From JAIQFL01 sp035295745 (GTDB lineage: Bacteria; Acidobacteriota; Terriglobia; Bryobacterales; Bryobacteraceae): a stretch of DNA of 64,000 nucleotides. The position numbers were made by a program, and so were the translations under genes. Within the stretch, counting starts at the first letter, position 1. Every line of letters begins with the position of its first letter. Below are positions 18,140 through 26,883 of this stretch, piece after piece. The notes under the pieces were generated by a model. The model saw nothing but the letters and a program-made list of their open reading frames with translations, ran no database searches and was not told the origin of the DNA. The stretch lies in contig DATGIL010000069.1 of NCBI GenBank assembly GCA_035295745.1, forward strand, positions 103,889-167,888, read 5' to 3'.

Positions 18140-18844
18140 TCACTTCTGCGGATATTCCCAGTGCACGCCTTTCGGCAGATTCAACTTCACCGCAGACTCT
18201 GGAATGTTGGCGTTCAACTGCATCTTGGTATAGGTTGCCAGCGAGTAATCCCCGCCCGGTTGATACATTTTCTGCTGAACCGAGATGCCGGTCTGTTCCG
18301 AAATCCAGAGTTCAAACTTGGGAAACTGCGCGAACAGTTCTTTCGACTTGGGAACTAATACAATCCGCGCAGTCGCTTCCCCGGCAACCGTTTCTGGTCC
18401 GCCGAGTTTCACGGTATAGGCGTCGAGGAGTTCCCTGGAGTTACTGCCGAATCCGAGCAGCAGGAACTGTTCCACCTGGGAGCGGTGGTTCTTGCCCAGG
18501 TCGATCTCCTGGACGATCAGGGTCTTGGGATAGAAGATGTCGACCTTAGTTCCGGCAATCTGCACCTGCTTCTGATCGGGCTGCTGGAAGTCGATCAACA
18601 TGCGCAAATCGTGTGGCTTCGGCACCCGCACCACAATCGTGCCGCTGTCCACGCTGTCCTCGTTGATCACCTCGGTATGGGTGAGTTTTCGCATGTCGGC
18701 CTTCAGCCCCTTGAACTTGGCCGATGCCTGATCCATGCGGCGCAAGACGTCCTGAAGAGAATCGTCGGCTGCGGAGCAATTCCGAGGGCCGGCAAGGAAT
18801 GCCACCGGGAGGAGCAGAGCGAGCAGAGATTTGGGCAGGCGCAT
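18140..18844 (-). CDS. LolA-like periplasmic lipoprotein carrier
   Basis: Exported protein of about 234 residues. I choose the ATG at 18844 (MRLPKSL) because GGAG lies nine bases upstream; the longer in-frame start at 18859 lacks one. The signal peptide ends near NCSA. The mature region reads as the open beta-barrel of the LolA/LolB superfamily: DVLRRMDQASAKFKGLKADM, GTIVVRVPKPHDLRMLIDF, QVQIAGTKVDIFYPKT and a final LNLPKGVHWEYP. LolA ferries lipoproteins to the outer membrane, but paralogues carry other lipids. Its neighbours (MurJ-like flippase and acyltransferase) suggest envelope lipid or glycan export rather than the housekeeping LolA. Confidence 0.7.
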   Translation of the reverse strand: MRLPKSLLALLLPVAFLAGPRNCSAADDSLQDVLRRMDQASAKFKGLKADMRKLTHTEVINEDSVDSGTIVVRVPKPHDLRMLIDFQQPDQKQVQIAGTKVDIFYPKTLIVQEIDLGKNHRSQVEQFLLLGFGSNSRELLDAYTVKLGGPETVAGEATARIVLVPKSKELFAQFPKFELWISEQTGISVQQKMYQPGGDYSLATYTKMQLNANIPESAVKLNLPKGVHWEYPQK

Positions 18845-18874
18845 GAAAGGTAACTCCATTACCCAATTGGCGAT

Positions 18875-19225
18875 TTACAGCCGGGCGAAAGCCATATACC
18901 CTTGCAATTCGCCTTCCGAGTCGAGAATGGGCTCCACGCGGATCACCTCCAGATGGCGATTCCCGGTCCGCTTCTGGAGCAATTCCGTCAGCTTGACGAC
19001 TCGCTGTGCCTCGGGGGTATTCTTGAGAAGTTCGGCATCCACAAAGAAGGGAGAGCTGCCTTTTTCGGTCGGCAGCATGGCAATGCTGCTGGCCTTGGGT
19101 ATGCGGGGCTGATCGCGGAACCACTCCCGAGGCGTCAGGAAAATGAAGGCGAGGATGATCCCGACGATCAGATCATACCCCCGGCTGCCGCGTGGGTAGT
19201 CCCAGAAAATGAGACGCTTCAGCAT
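18875..19225 (-). CDS. small membrane-anchored protein of unknown function
   Basis: 116 residues. One hydrophobic segment (about 18-32, YDLIVGIILAFIFLT) follows a basic N-terminus, and the remainder is a soluble domain presumably outside the membrane, ending EPILDSEGELQGYMAFARL. I recognise no family. Its fixed place between the MurJ-like gene (32 bases before) and the LolA-like gene (30 bases after) makes it a probable accessory part of the same envelope pathway. Confidence 0.65.
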   Translation of the reverse strand: MLKRLIFWDYPRGSRGYDLIVGIILAFIFLTPREWFRDQPRIPKASSIAMLPTEKGSSPFFVDAELLKNTPEAQRVVKLTELLQKRTGNRHLEVIRVEPILDSEGELQGYMAFARL

Positions 19226-19257
19226 TCGATACCGCTATCTTATCAGGCTGCTGCGGT

Positions 19258-20622
19258 TTACGCCGCCAGCCAACGCTTTCGATTTCCGTGGAGCATCGCG
19301 AACAGAACCGTAAACCCAGCCAGCAGTCCCAGTGAGGAGCCGATCCCGATCAAGTCGGGCCGGAAGGAGTGTACGCGCATCGTCAGCGTGACGTTCAGTA
19401 ACACGGGAATGGCCGCGGCGATCACCGGAGGCCATGGCCGATCGATCGCAAACAGCGAGCGCGACCCGATCTCGAGCAGGCTCCAGCCCACGATGCTTGG
19501 GCCGAGTCCCAGAAAGACCGCCGAAACCATGCTGGTGCTCTCCGCAGTGAAGCTGCCGTGCTGGAAAAAAAACGCGATAGCCGGTGTGCGGAAAGCGATC
19601 GCGAAGGCGGTGCCACAAACCGCCAGGAGGGCCGTGAGAGCGATCGTGCGGTCGATGAGCCGGAACGCGTCATTCCAGCGAAACAGGCTACGGAGGCGTG
19701 CGATTTCGGGTAGCAGCGAATTCGAAATCGGGTTTACGAGCAGCGCCATGGGAACGCCGACACCGCGCATGCAGTAGTCGAGCGCTGCTGCCATTCCTGG
19801 CCCCACATGCGTCGCATAAGCGCGCGTGAAGGTAATGTTCAACCCCAAACCGACTGCATAGATCACGAAGAACAGCGGTTTGGCGAGAAGTTCCTGCCAG
19901 CGGATTTTGCAGCTTTCGACGCCCGCTGTTTCCAAGCCGCGCCGTGCCGCAAAATAGACGATCGCCAGTTGCGCCCACGATCCGGCGGTGTAGCCGACGG
20001 CAAAGGCGTACACCCCAAAGAGCTTCCACAGGCACACCGCTCCGATCATGGTGAAGACATTTAATGCCGCCTGGTAAAACGCCGTGGGGGCAAAACGCCG
20101 CGCCGTATACAGCAGAGCACACTGCACCGCTCCGGTTCCCGCCGCGACAGTAGACAACGCGAGGATGCGCAACACGGTCACCGAAGTCGCAAAATATGCG
20201 GAATCCAGCCCCGGCGCGAGCACTCGCATCAGCCAGGGGGCTCCCAGGGCGACAGCGGAACCAATGATCGCAGACACCAAAGCGAAACAGTGTGACAGCT
20301 TGAGGAAAAGCGCGGTCCTTTGGGCTCCGCTCGCGGCTGTCAGCATGGGAACAAAAGCGAAGACGACGCTGTTGATGAGGACTGAATTGATGGTGTCGAT
20401 AGGGCCCATAGCCACAGCAAGAGAATCCGCGCGGCTATGGGTGCCCAGAAGATAGGCGGTGACCGCCACCCGCCCAAAACCCAACAGATTCCCCGTCAAC
20501 ACCCCGGCGATCAACGTTAACCCACCCCGTAGCAAGGGGTTATCCACCGCGCGAAAGCGGTCGCGCTCTGGAGTTACCGTGGGGGATGATTCAGTAGAAT
20601 TCAGGGGAACCTCAGTGACCAA
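19258..20622 (-). CDS. MurJ/MviN-like lipid flippase
   Basis: Inner-membrane protein of about 454 residues with 12 or more helices, of the MOP superfamily MurJ branch. GLTLIAGVLTGNLLGFGRVAV near the N-terminus and SVLINSVVFAFVPMLTAAS match the MurJ first-helices pattern. MurJ flips lipid II. Many bacteria carry second MurJ-like copies near polysaccharide genes, so this may move another lipid-linked sugar. The frame opens at a TTG (20622) preceded by AGGA; a downstream in-frame GTG (AVDNPLL) is an alternative. The essential murJ cannot be assigned on this evidence. Confidence 0.75.
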   Translation of the reverse strand: MVTEVPLNSTESSPTVTPERDRFRAVDNPLLRGGLTLIAGVLTGNLLGFGRVAVTAYLLGTHSRADSLAVAMGPIDTINSVLINSVVFAFVPMLTAASGAQRTALFLKLSHCFALVSAIIGSAVALGAPWLMRVLAPGLDSAYFATSVTVLRILALSTVAAGTGAVQCALLYTARRFAPTAFYQAALNVFTMIGAVCLWKLFGVYAFAVGYTAGSWAQLAIVYFAARRGLETAGVESCKIRWQELLAKPLFFVIYAVGLGLNITFTRAYATHVGPGMAAALDYCMRGVGVPMALLVNPISNSLLPEIARLRSLFRWNDAFRLIDRTIALTALLAVCGTAFAIAFRTPAIAFFFQHGSFTAESTSMVSAVFLGLGPSIVGWSLLEIGSRSLFAIDRPWPPVIAAAIPVLLNVTLTMRVHSFRPDLIGIGSSLGLLAGFTVLFAMLHGNRKRWLAA

Positions 20623-20662
20623 CGATCCTGGACGCCGTCGAAACGGAACGCCCCGTTAAACT

Positions 20663-21172
20663 TCAACCGGCGCTTTTGGCGGCGGCCAAAGCCTTTTCGT
20701 AGTCCGGGTGATCCGCGACTTCCTTCACATACTCCGCATAGCGAATCTGATTTTGCGGATCGAGAACGAAAATCGCCCGGCTTTCGATGCGCAAGTCTTT
20801 GATCAGTGTTCCGTACGCGGATCCGAACGAAGCGTCCTTATGGTCGGACAGCATCCTCACCTTATCGACTCCGAAGGCGCCGCACCAGCGCTTCTGAGCG
20901 AAGGGCAAGTCCATACTGACGGTGATGATATCGACACCCGAAAGTCCCGCGGCAGCTTCATTGAAGCGCTTGGTTTGGGCATCGCATACAGGTGTGTCGA
21001 GCGACGGTATCACGCTGATGATACGGACGTTCTTGCCGGTGTCCTGCAACGTCACGGAGTTCAGCGAACCGTCCACCATGGTGAAATCCGGAGCCGCATC
21101 GCCCGGCTTCAATTCCGGTCCGATGAGGGTCTTAGGATTCCCCCGCATAGTGGTTGCTCCAGGTCTTTCCAT
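20663..21172 (-). CDS. tpx: thiol peroxidase
   Basis: Peroxiredoxin of the Tpx subfamily, 169 residues, reducing hydrogen and alkyl peroxides with electrons from thioredoxin. The Tpx active-site motif SLDTPVCDAQT carries peroxidatic Cys63 and the resolving Cys is Cys97 (RWCGAFG). The start has a strong GGAGGAG site. It follows the DUF255 thioredoxin-fold gene by 25 bases and precedes the MurJ-like gene by 40 bases, all leftward, so co-transcription is likely. Confidence 0.93.
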   Translation of the reverse strand: MERPGATTMRGNPKTLIGPELKPGDAAPDFTMVDGSLNSVTLQDTGKNVRIISVIPSLDTPVCDAQTKRFNEAAAGLSGVDIITVSMDLPFAQKRWCGAFGVDKVRMLSDHKDASFGSAYGTLIKDLRIESRAIFVLDPQNQIRYAEYVKEVADHPDYEKALAAAKSAG

Positions 21173-21197
21173 AACTCCTCCTATTGTGTGTGTGAAG

Positions 21198-23312
21198 TCA
21201 ATATTGTATCAACTCGGCGAACTTTCCAGGCTCGGAAACCGGTAATTGACAAGTGTAGTTTCGGCAGACGTAGGCACTCGCACGTCCGTCCACCTTTTGC
21301 ATGGAAGCGATCGTGGGGATGCCGGCCGCGAGAGTACGGCGCGTGGTATCGGAGTCCACTAAGAGAATCACACGTGCGGGCACAAAGTGCGAATACAAGG
21401 TCCGCACCAGCTCACGAGTGTCGGCACTTTCCCGCTCGCCGGCCAGGATGATCTGGCGCGGTTCGCCGAGGAAGAACTCGCACGCGACGAGCATCTGAGG
21501 GAGCGCCACCGGCGCCACGGAAAGCCGAGGCGCAAAGGCGGCCAGGGCGCGCTCTGCCGACCGGCGGAAGCCGTCACGGTTGGTCATCTGCGCCAGCCGC
21601 AACAGGTTCATTACCGCCACGGAATTGCCCGAGGGCTCCGCGCCATCATAATCCTCTTTCATGCGCATGACGAGGCTGGCGTCATCTGCTGCCGAACTGA
21701 AAAAGCCGCCCTGCGTGCCATCCTCGAAGACCTCGATCTGCTTCTCCGTAAGCCGGATTGCGATTTCCAAGTGGCGCAGATCGAACTGCGCTTCGTAGAG
21801 GTCGAGCAGCGCCTGAGAGAACATCGCGTAGTCGTCAAGAAAAGCGGGGATTGCGGCGTCACCCTTCCGGTAGCGGCGCAAGAGCTGACCGGTGCCCGCA
21901 TCGTACATGGTCTGGATGACGAACGCCGCCGCGCGCCGAGCAGCCTCCGCATAACGAGGCTCGTCCAGCACGACGCCCCCCAGGGCAAACGCCGAGATCA
22001 TGAGACCGTTCCACGCTGTAAGCACCTTGTCGTCGAGATGCGGGCGAACGCGTTTGGAGCGCGCGGCCAGGAGGGTCCGCTCGGCCTCGCGAACCCCGAT
22101 CCTGACTTCGTCCACGGTGCGCCCGAACTGCTCAGCGGTCTCCTCAATGGTCGCGGCCCGGTAAAGGATATTGCGGCGAGTAAACTCGTGGTGCGGATCG
22201 TTGGCAACGTTGCCGCCGTCCGCGACACCGTAGCAGTGACAGAACCATTCGGCGACAGGCTGCCCTACCAGTTCGCGAATCTCTTCCGCGGTCCAGATGT
22301 AGAAGGCGCCCTCGCCCTTGACGCCGGGCTCTTCGGGATCGATCACGCTATCGGCATCCTCGGCGGAGTAGAAGCCGCCCGCGGTGTCGGTCATGTCGCG
22401 CAGAACGTAATCGAAAATTCCGCGCGCCGTCTCGGCGTATTGCGCTTCGTGAGTGATCTGGAATGCCTCCAGATACGAGATCGCGAGCTGTGCCTGGTCG
22501 TAAAGCATCTTCTCGAAATGCGGCACGAACCAACGCTCATCCACGGAGTAGCGATGGAATCCGCCGCCGAGCTGGTCATGCATGCCGCCCTTGGCCATCT
22601 CGCGCAGCGTCAGCAAGACCATATCGAGAGCTTCGCGATTCCTGGTGCGCGCGTGGTAGCGCAGGAGAAAGTTGAAGACCGCAGGCCGCGGAAACTTGGG
22701 AGCTCCCCCGAAGCCTCCCAGTTGCGGGTCGAAGGTGCGCCGAAAGATCGCGAATCCGCTGTTGGCGGTGCTCGTATCGATGGACGAGGTTCTGCCGGGT
22801 TCGACCGCCGCCTGCTTCCGCAGTTGTTCGACGACGTCGCGCGCAGAGTCGACGATCCGCTCCCGGTCAGTACCCCACGCCGAGGAGATTTGCGTTAGTA
22901 TGGACGCGAATCCGGGATGCCCCCAGCGGTTCTCCGGCGGAAAATAGGTGCCGCCAAAGAAAGGCTGCAACTCAGGAGTGAGCCAGACCGACATGGGCCA
23001 TCCGCCGCTGCCGGTAGTGGCCTGGACGAAGTGCATGTAGATGCGGTCGACGTCCGGCCGCTCCTCGCGGTCCACCTTGATCGGCACGTAATCGCGATTG
23101 AGCAACTCAGCGATGGAATCGGTCTCGAACGACTCACGCTCCATGACGTGGCACCAGTGGCAAGTGGAGTAGCCAATCGAGAGAAAGATTGGTTTGTTTT
23201 CGCGGCGGGCCTTTTCGAACGCTTCGGCTCCCCACGGGTACCAATCCACGGGGTTATGGGCATGTTGTAGAAGGTACGGGCTCTGTTCTTTAGCTAGTCG
23301 ATTGGTGGGCAT
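21198..23312 (-). CDS. DUF255 thioredoxin-domain protein (YyaL/SSP411 family)
   Basis: 704-residue protein with an N-terminal thioredoxin-like domain (SPYLLQHAHNPVDWYPWG, then YSTCHWCHVM with the CxxC pair near 50) and a C-terminal (alpha/alpha)6-barrel glycosidase-like region (GMHDQLGGGFHRYSVDERW, HFEKMLYDQAQLAISYLEAF, DKVLTAWNGLMISAFA). This is the full architecture of the widespread YyaL/spermatogenesis-associated 20 family, whose biochemical role is unsettled. No signal peptide is seen, so it is cytoplasmic. Its linkage to tpx supports a thiol-redox role. Confidence 0.88.
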   Translation of the reverse strand: MPTNRLAKEQSPYLLQHAHNPVDWYPWGAEAFEKARRENKPIFLSIGYSTCHWCHVMERESFETDSIAELLNRDYVPIKVDREERPDVDRIYMHFVQATTGSGGWPMSVWLTPELQPFFGGTYFPPENRWGHPGFASILTQISSAWGTDRERIVDSARDVVEQLRKQAAVEPGRTSSIDTSTANSGFAIFRRTFDPQLGGFGGAPKFPRPAVFNFLLRYHARTRNREALDMVLLTLREMAKGGMHDQLGGGFHRYSVDERWFVPHFEKMLYDQAQLAISYLEAFQITHEAQYAETARGIFDYVLRDMTDTAGGFYSAEDADSVIDPEEPGVKGEGAFYIWTAEEIRELVGQPVAEWFCHCYGVADGGNVANDPHHEFTRRNILYRAATIEETAEQFGRTVDEVRIGVREAERTLLAARSKRVRPHLDDKVLTAWNGLMISAFALGGVVLDEPRYAEAARRAAAFVIQTMYDAGTGQLLRRYRKGDAAIPAFLDDYAMFSQALLDLYEAQFDLRHLEIAIRLTEKQIEVFEDGTQGGFFSSAADDASLVMRMKEDYDGAEPSGNSVAVMNLLRLAQMTNRDGFRRSAERALAAFAPRLSVAPVALPQMLVACEFFLGEPRQIILAGERESADTRELVRTLYSHFVPARVILLVDSDTTRRTLAAGIPTIASMQKVDGRASAYVCRNYTCQLPVSEPGKFAELIQY

Positions 23313-23342
23313 GTCAGATTTCGATGAGCAGGCTGGCTGCCG

Positions 23343-24239
23343 TCACGAACGCAAATTCAGGCCGTCGAGAATGGAAGATAATCTCACGCAGGCATCCGGC
23401 GGCAAGGGACCGACGGGGCGGCGGCAGACGCCCGCGTCCAATCCCACCAACTTCATGGCTTCCTTGATGACGCCCGGAAATGTGTGCAGGGCATTGATCG
23501 CGTCGAGTTGGTCGGCGACGGTCTGCCAGTGCGCCGCCGTGGCGCGATCGCCTTGGCAAAAGGCTCGATACAGGGCGACGAACGGTTCCGGCGCAATGTT
23601 GGCGGACCCGGAAACCACGCCCGCGCACCCAGCTTCCAGGGCGGGCAGGATCAGTTTTTCAGGGCCGACGAACACAGCCAGTTCGCGTCCTGGCACAGCG
23701 TTACGGAAGGCGATGGCCGATTCCATGCGCCCGCTGGAATCTTTGATTCCGGCCAGATTTTCACATTTGGCGGCGACTTCGGCGAGGACTTGCGGAGTGA
23801 TCTCGACGCCACCATGCTGCGGAAAGTTGTACGCCAAAACGGGCAGGCGTACCGCATTGCACACTTCGATATAGTGCTCCGTGAGTTCCTCGGGAGACGG
23901 CCGCAGGTAATAAGGCGTGACCACGACGATCACGTCGACGCCAATCTCTTCGGCCTGACGCGCCAGTTTCAAGGTGTCTCGGGTGGTGATGGAACCTACG
24001 TTGGCATAGAGCGGAACACGCCGGATGCTGGCTTGGCGGCAAAAGCGCATCGTGACCAGCCGCTCATCGAGCTCCAGCGAGCAGAACTCGCCGGTGGAGC
24101 CTCCCACGAAGAGACCATCGACACCGGCGGCGATCAACCGATCGATGATCTTTTGCCACGCGTTGTAATCGATGCGTTCGTCCTCGCGGAATGGTGTAAC
24201 GAGCGCGGGAACGATTCCTCGAAGCGAAGGCAGTGGCAC
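23343..24239 (-). CDS. DapA-family lyase/aldolase
   Basis: TIM-barrel class I aldolase/lyase of the dihydrodipicolinate synthase family, about 298 residues from the GTG at 24239. The frame stays open upstream, but the extra 76 codons run through repeat A and look non-coding. Landmarks from this start: GGSTGEF (46-52), Tyr137 in LAYNFP and Schiff-base Lys166 in LAGIKDSSG. The family includes DapA, N-acetylneuraminate lyase, KDG/KDGal aldolases and hydroxyproline-pathway deaminases. The neighbours (permease, aminotransferase, cyclodeaminase-like gene) point to amino-acid or imino-acid catabolism rather than lysine synthesis. Confidence 0.82.
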   Translation of the reverse strand: MPLPSLRGIVPALVTPFREDERIDYNAWQKIIDRLIAAGVDGLFVGGSTGEFCSLELDERLVTMRFCRQASIRRVPLYANVGSITTRDTLKLARQAEEIGVDVIVVVTPYYLRPSPEELTEHYIEVCNAVRLPVLAYNFPQHGGVEITPQVLAEVAAKCENLAGIKDSSGRMESAIAFRNAVPGRELAVFVGPEKLILPALEAGCAGVVSGSANIAPEPFVALYRAFCQGDRATAAHWQTVADQLDAINALHTFPGVIKEAMKLVGLDAGVCRRPVGPLPPDACVRLSSILDGLNLRS

Positions 24240-24336
24240 ATCTTCATGGTAGCAAGACGTGTGGTGCGGACACTGTTGGTTGCTCTGCACGCAGTGGTGT
24301 TGGGCGTCGCAAATCAATTCGTATGGCAGGCGTGTT

Positions 24337-24394
24337 GGACGCCCGAAAATCTCGACATCAGTGTCGAGACGGCAGACAGGAATGTTTGCGCCAC
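24337..24394. repeat. dispersed repeat family A, copy 1
   Basis: A 58-base element matching 55970-56028: shared GGACGCYCGAAAA left end and a GTTTGCGCCAC right end. This copy contains a perfect 7-bp hairpin, CTCGACA-TCAG-TGTCGAG (24351-24368). It sits in the 185-base gap between the APC permease stop and the DapA-like start. Confidence 0.65.
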
Positions 24395-24424
24395 GGTTAC
24401 GCGCAGGCGCCTTGGCGCTACGTG

Positions 24425-25765
24425 TTATCGCCTGGCAGCCTTGCCGGCTGCGCGATACACGATCCATCCCGATGCGATCACTGCGAGGGTGCCTGCTGCC
24501 AGCTTGCCTTCAAACAGCCAGACATTCCGAATCTCCGCCGTGGGAACTACGGAGCAGACGATCGCCAGCGCAGTGATCGCCCATCCCGAGATTGCGCTCA
24601 GAGGCTTACCCGCTTTCCAGGCGCTCCCGAAGATATACACATACGGGAGAAATCCCGTGATCACCATCAGCGACACCAGCTCGTCATAAGCGGCACGCAT
24701 CGTGTCTCCGAGTTGGTACACAGCCAGCAAAAACGTCGCGACCACACCGAGCGAGATGATGGCCACATAGGGAGTGCCCCATCGCGGGTGAATGCGCCCG
24801 AATGCGCTCGGAAGCAAATGATCGACACCCGCGGCGAACGGCAGACGCGACACCGAAGTGCCCAATCCGCCGATCTGTCCAACTCCCGTCGCCAAGACCA
24901 GCAGCGCGATCATCGGCAGAAGCCATCCCATCCGCAAGAGTGCGCCCGCTGCGGCGCCAACGTCCGCGAAGCCGTTGAGCTCGCCGATCTTCTCTGGCGG
25001 AAGAATCACCAGCAGCGAGATGGTCCCTGCGACGTAGAACAACGTGGCGAAGCCCGAAGCCATCCAGGCCGCGCGCGGTAGCGTGCGCTCGACATCGCGA
25101 ATCTCACCGCCCATCGAGCCGGCGGCTTCCAGCCCCGAAAGGCCGTAGGCGATCGACGCCCAGAAGCTCACCGTCCCCCAGTCCCATGTTGGCAGGAGAT
25201 GCATCGGAGTTGCCGCGCCACGCCGCGACCAAACCAGCGCCCCGATCGCGACCAGCAGGGCCCCGAGAATCCAAGTGCAGATGCCGCCGAGATTCTGGGT
25301 CCACTTGCCGACCTTGAGTCCGACGAGGTTGGAAGTGAGTGCGATCCAGATGGCTGCGAGCGCGACAGCCAGCAGATACAGGCGAGTCTCGCTGAGCCGC
25401 GCATAGGTAGGCCCCAGCATTGAGAATCCCGCCTTCATGTAGAAGAGGGCCGCTGTCGGGAACCACGTTGCGATTCCCATCCAGTACATCCAGAAGCAGA
25501 GGAATCCGTGCCACGGACCGAAATCGCCGCGCGTCCACAGGTACAACCCGCCGGCGCCCGGGTACTTCACCGAGAGCGCGGCCACCGCCACTGCGAGCGG
25601 TACCACGAAGAACACGGCGGCCAGCAGCCACAACGTCACCGAGCCCGGACCGGCGTGGGCCGCGGCCGGAATCCAGCGCGCGCCCACGATGCAAGCGATG
25701 CAGAAGAGGGTGAGGTCGCGGAGACCGAGTTCGCGCCGCAGTCCGGCTGGTTTCGTCTCGGTCAC
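24425..25765 (-). CDS. APC-family amino acid permease
   Basis: Inner-membrane amino acid/polyamine transporter of about 446 residues and 12 helices. The true start is a GTG at 25765 that overlaps the aminotransferase stop (GTGA); the longer open frame upstream is just that gene in another register. LTLFCIACIVGARWIPAAA in helix 1 corresponds to the unwound substrate-binding region of APC carriers, and YLWTRGDFGPWHGFLCFW follows helix 3. The translational coupling to an aminotransferase and a cyclodeaminase-like gene implies uptake of the amino acid those enzymes process. Its identity is not evident. Confidence 0.85.
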   Translation of the reverse strand: MTETKPAGLRRELGLRDLTLFCIACIVGARWIPAAAHAGPGSVTLWLLAAVFFVVPLAVAVAALSVKYPGAGGLYLWTRGDFGPWHGFLCFWMYWMGIATWFPTAALFYMKAGFSMLGPTYARLSETRLYLLAVALAAIWIALTSNLVGLKVGKWTQNLGGICTWILGALLVAIGALVWSRRGAATPMHLLPTWDWGTVSFWASIAYGLSGLEAAGSMGGEIRDVERTLPRAAWMASGFATLFYVAGTISLLVILPPEKIGELNGFADVGAAAGALLRMGWLLPMIALLVLATGVGQIGGLGTSVSRLPFAAGVDHLLPSAFGRIHPRWGTPYVAIISLGVVATFLLAVYQLGDTMRAAYDELVSLMVITGFLPYVYIFGSAWKAGKPLSAISGWAITALAIVCSVVPTAEIRNVWLFEGKLAAGTLAVIASGWIVYRAAGKAARR

Positions 25766-26883
25766 GAAGCGGTGACCGCAGCCAGCTCTACGCCAATTCT
25801 GCGCAGCCCTTCGGTGAGGAACTCCGGTTTTCCGCCGAGCCAGATGCGCAGAAAGCCCTCGAGCCCAAGATGGACGCCGGGCACGATCAGGACGCTCTGC
25901 TTCACGCGAATCCGCTCGCACAGTTCGTAGCTCGGCATGCCGGATTCATAACGCATCAGGCACAGTGCTCCGGCCCGCGGCTCGCGGAACGTCAGGAAGC
26001 CTCCGAAGCTGTCGACCCACGCACGCATGATCGGCAGATTTTGCTGCAGGATCGTTCGGGTACGCGCATAGAGTTTCTCACGATTGGCCGTCTGCACAGC
26101 GACCCGCGCCACCGCGTCGGAGATCTTGTTCGGCCCGATAGTGAGGTAGTCGTGTTGTGTCCAGCACTCGGCAATCACCTCCGCCGGTCCCACGATCCAG
26201 CCGATGCGCACACCTGGAATGCCATAGGCCTTCGACAAACCGCTGGTGACGATCACGCGATCGCTCATGCCCCAGAAACTGCGAGTGCGCGGGCAGTGGA
26301 TCTCGGCGCCTTGATAGACCTCGTCCGCCAGCAGAAAGGCTCCGGTCGATTCGCATCGGTTCACGATTCGCCGCATCGCCTCATCCGACAACACCGCGCC
26401 GCTGGGATTGTTCGGATTGGAGACATACACCAGGCGCGTCTTCGCGTTCACTGCGCGATCGAACTCGTCCCAGTCGGGCTCCCAATCCTGGTCTATGCGC
26501 AGGTGGAAGCAGCTCACCTTGGCCCCGAGGCTGCGGGGCACGCCCCAATACTGCATGTAATTCGGGACTTCGAACGCGACTTCGTCGCCATCGCGCAGCA
26601 GTGTGAGGCCGAGCAGATAATTCGCTTCCGAGGTACCGTTGGTGACTTCGATATGGTCGGGAGTCGCTCCGGGGTAGAGCGCCGCCAGATTCTCGCGCAG
26701 CGGAACGGTGCCATTGGATTGGCTGTATCCCAGGGGCGTATCGAGAATGGTGTCGATGTCCAGCCCCATTTCGCCCAGTTCGCGCAAACTCACGGGGCGA
26801 ACGCCGCTCTCGCTCATATCCATCTCGACGATGTTCTCCCACGTCGACTGCATCCGCTCCATTTCAAACTTTTCGATCTTCAA
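25762..26883 (-). CDS. PLP-dependent aminotransferase, class I/II
   Basis: Fold-type I aminotransferase of about 373 residues. The PLP lysine is Lys218 in SGLSKAYG, Asp187 (FLLADEVYQ) pairs with the pyridine nitrogen, and SNPNNPSG (155-162) and GVRIGW complete the phosphate and carboxylate sites. NGTSEANYLLGL is the cofactor-cup turn. It starts at a TTG overlapping the preceding stop (TTGA) and ends overlapping the permease start, so three genes are coupled. Sequence flavour is near capreomycidine-synthase and aspartate-family aminotransferases. The substrate is unknown. Confidence 0.85.
   Translation of the reverse strand: MKIEKFEMERMQSTWENIVEMDMSESGVRPVSLRELGEMGLDIDTILDTPLGYSQSNGTVPLRENLAALYPGATPDHIEVTNGTSEANYLLGLTLLRDGDEVAFEVPNYMQYWGVPRSLGAKVSCFHLRIDQDWEPDWDEFDRAVNAKTRLVYVSNPNNPSGAVLSDEAMRRIVNRCESTGAFLLADEVYQGAEIHCPRTRSFWGMSDRVIVTSGLSKAYGIPGVRIGWIVGPAEVIAECWTQHDYLTIGPNKISDAVARVAVQTANREKLYARTRTILQQNLPIMRAWVDSFGGFLTFREPRAGALCLMRYESGMPSYELCERIRVKQSVLIVPGVHLGLEGFLRIWLGGKPEFLTEGLRRIGVELAAVTAS

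Noticed and set aside
21387..22898. 503-codon plus-strand frame opposite the DUF255 gene
   Set aside because: Antisense shadow with no domain; the minus-strand gene has full family motifs.
24240..24467. N-terminal extension of the DapA-like protein
   Set aside because: The extra codons translate repeat A, and family similarity begins at the GTG at 24239.
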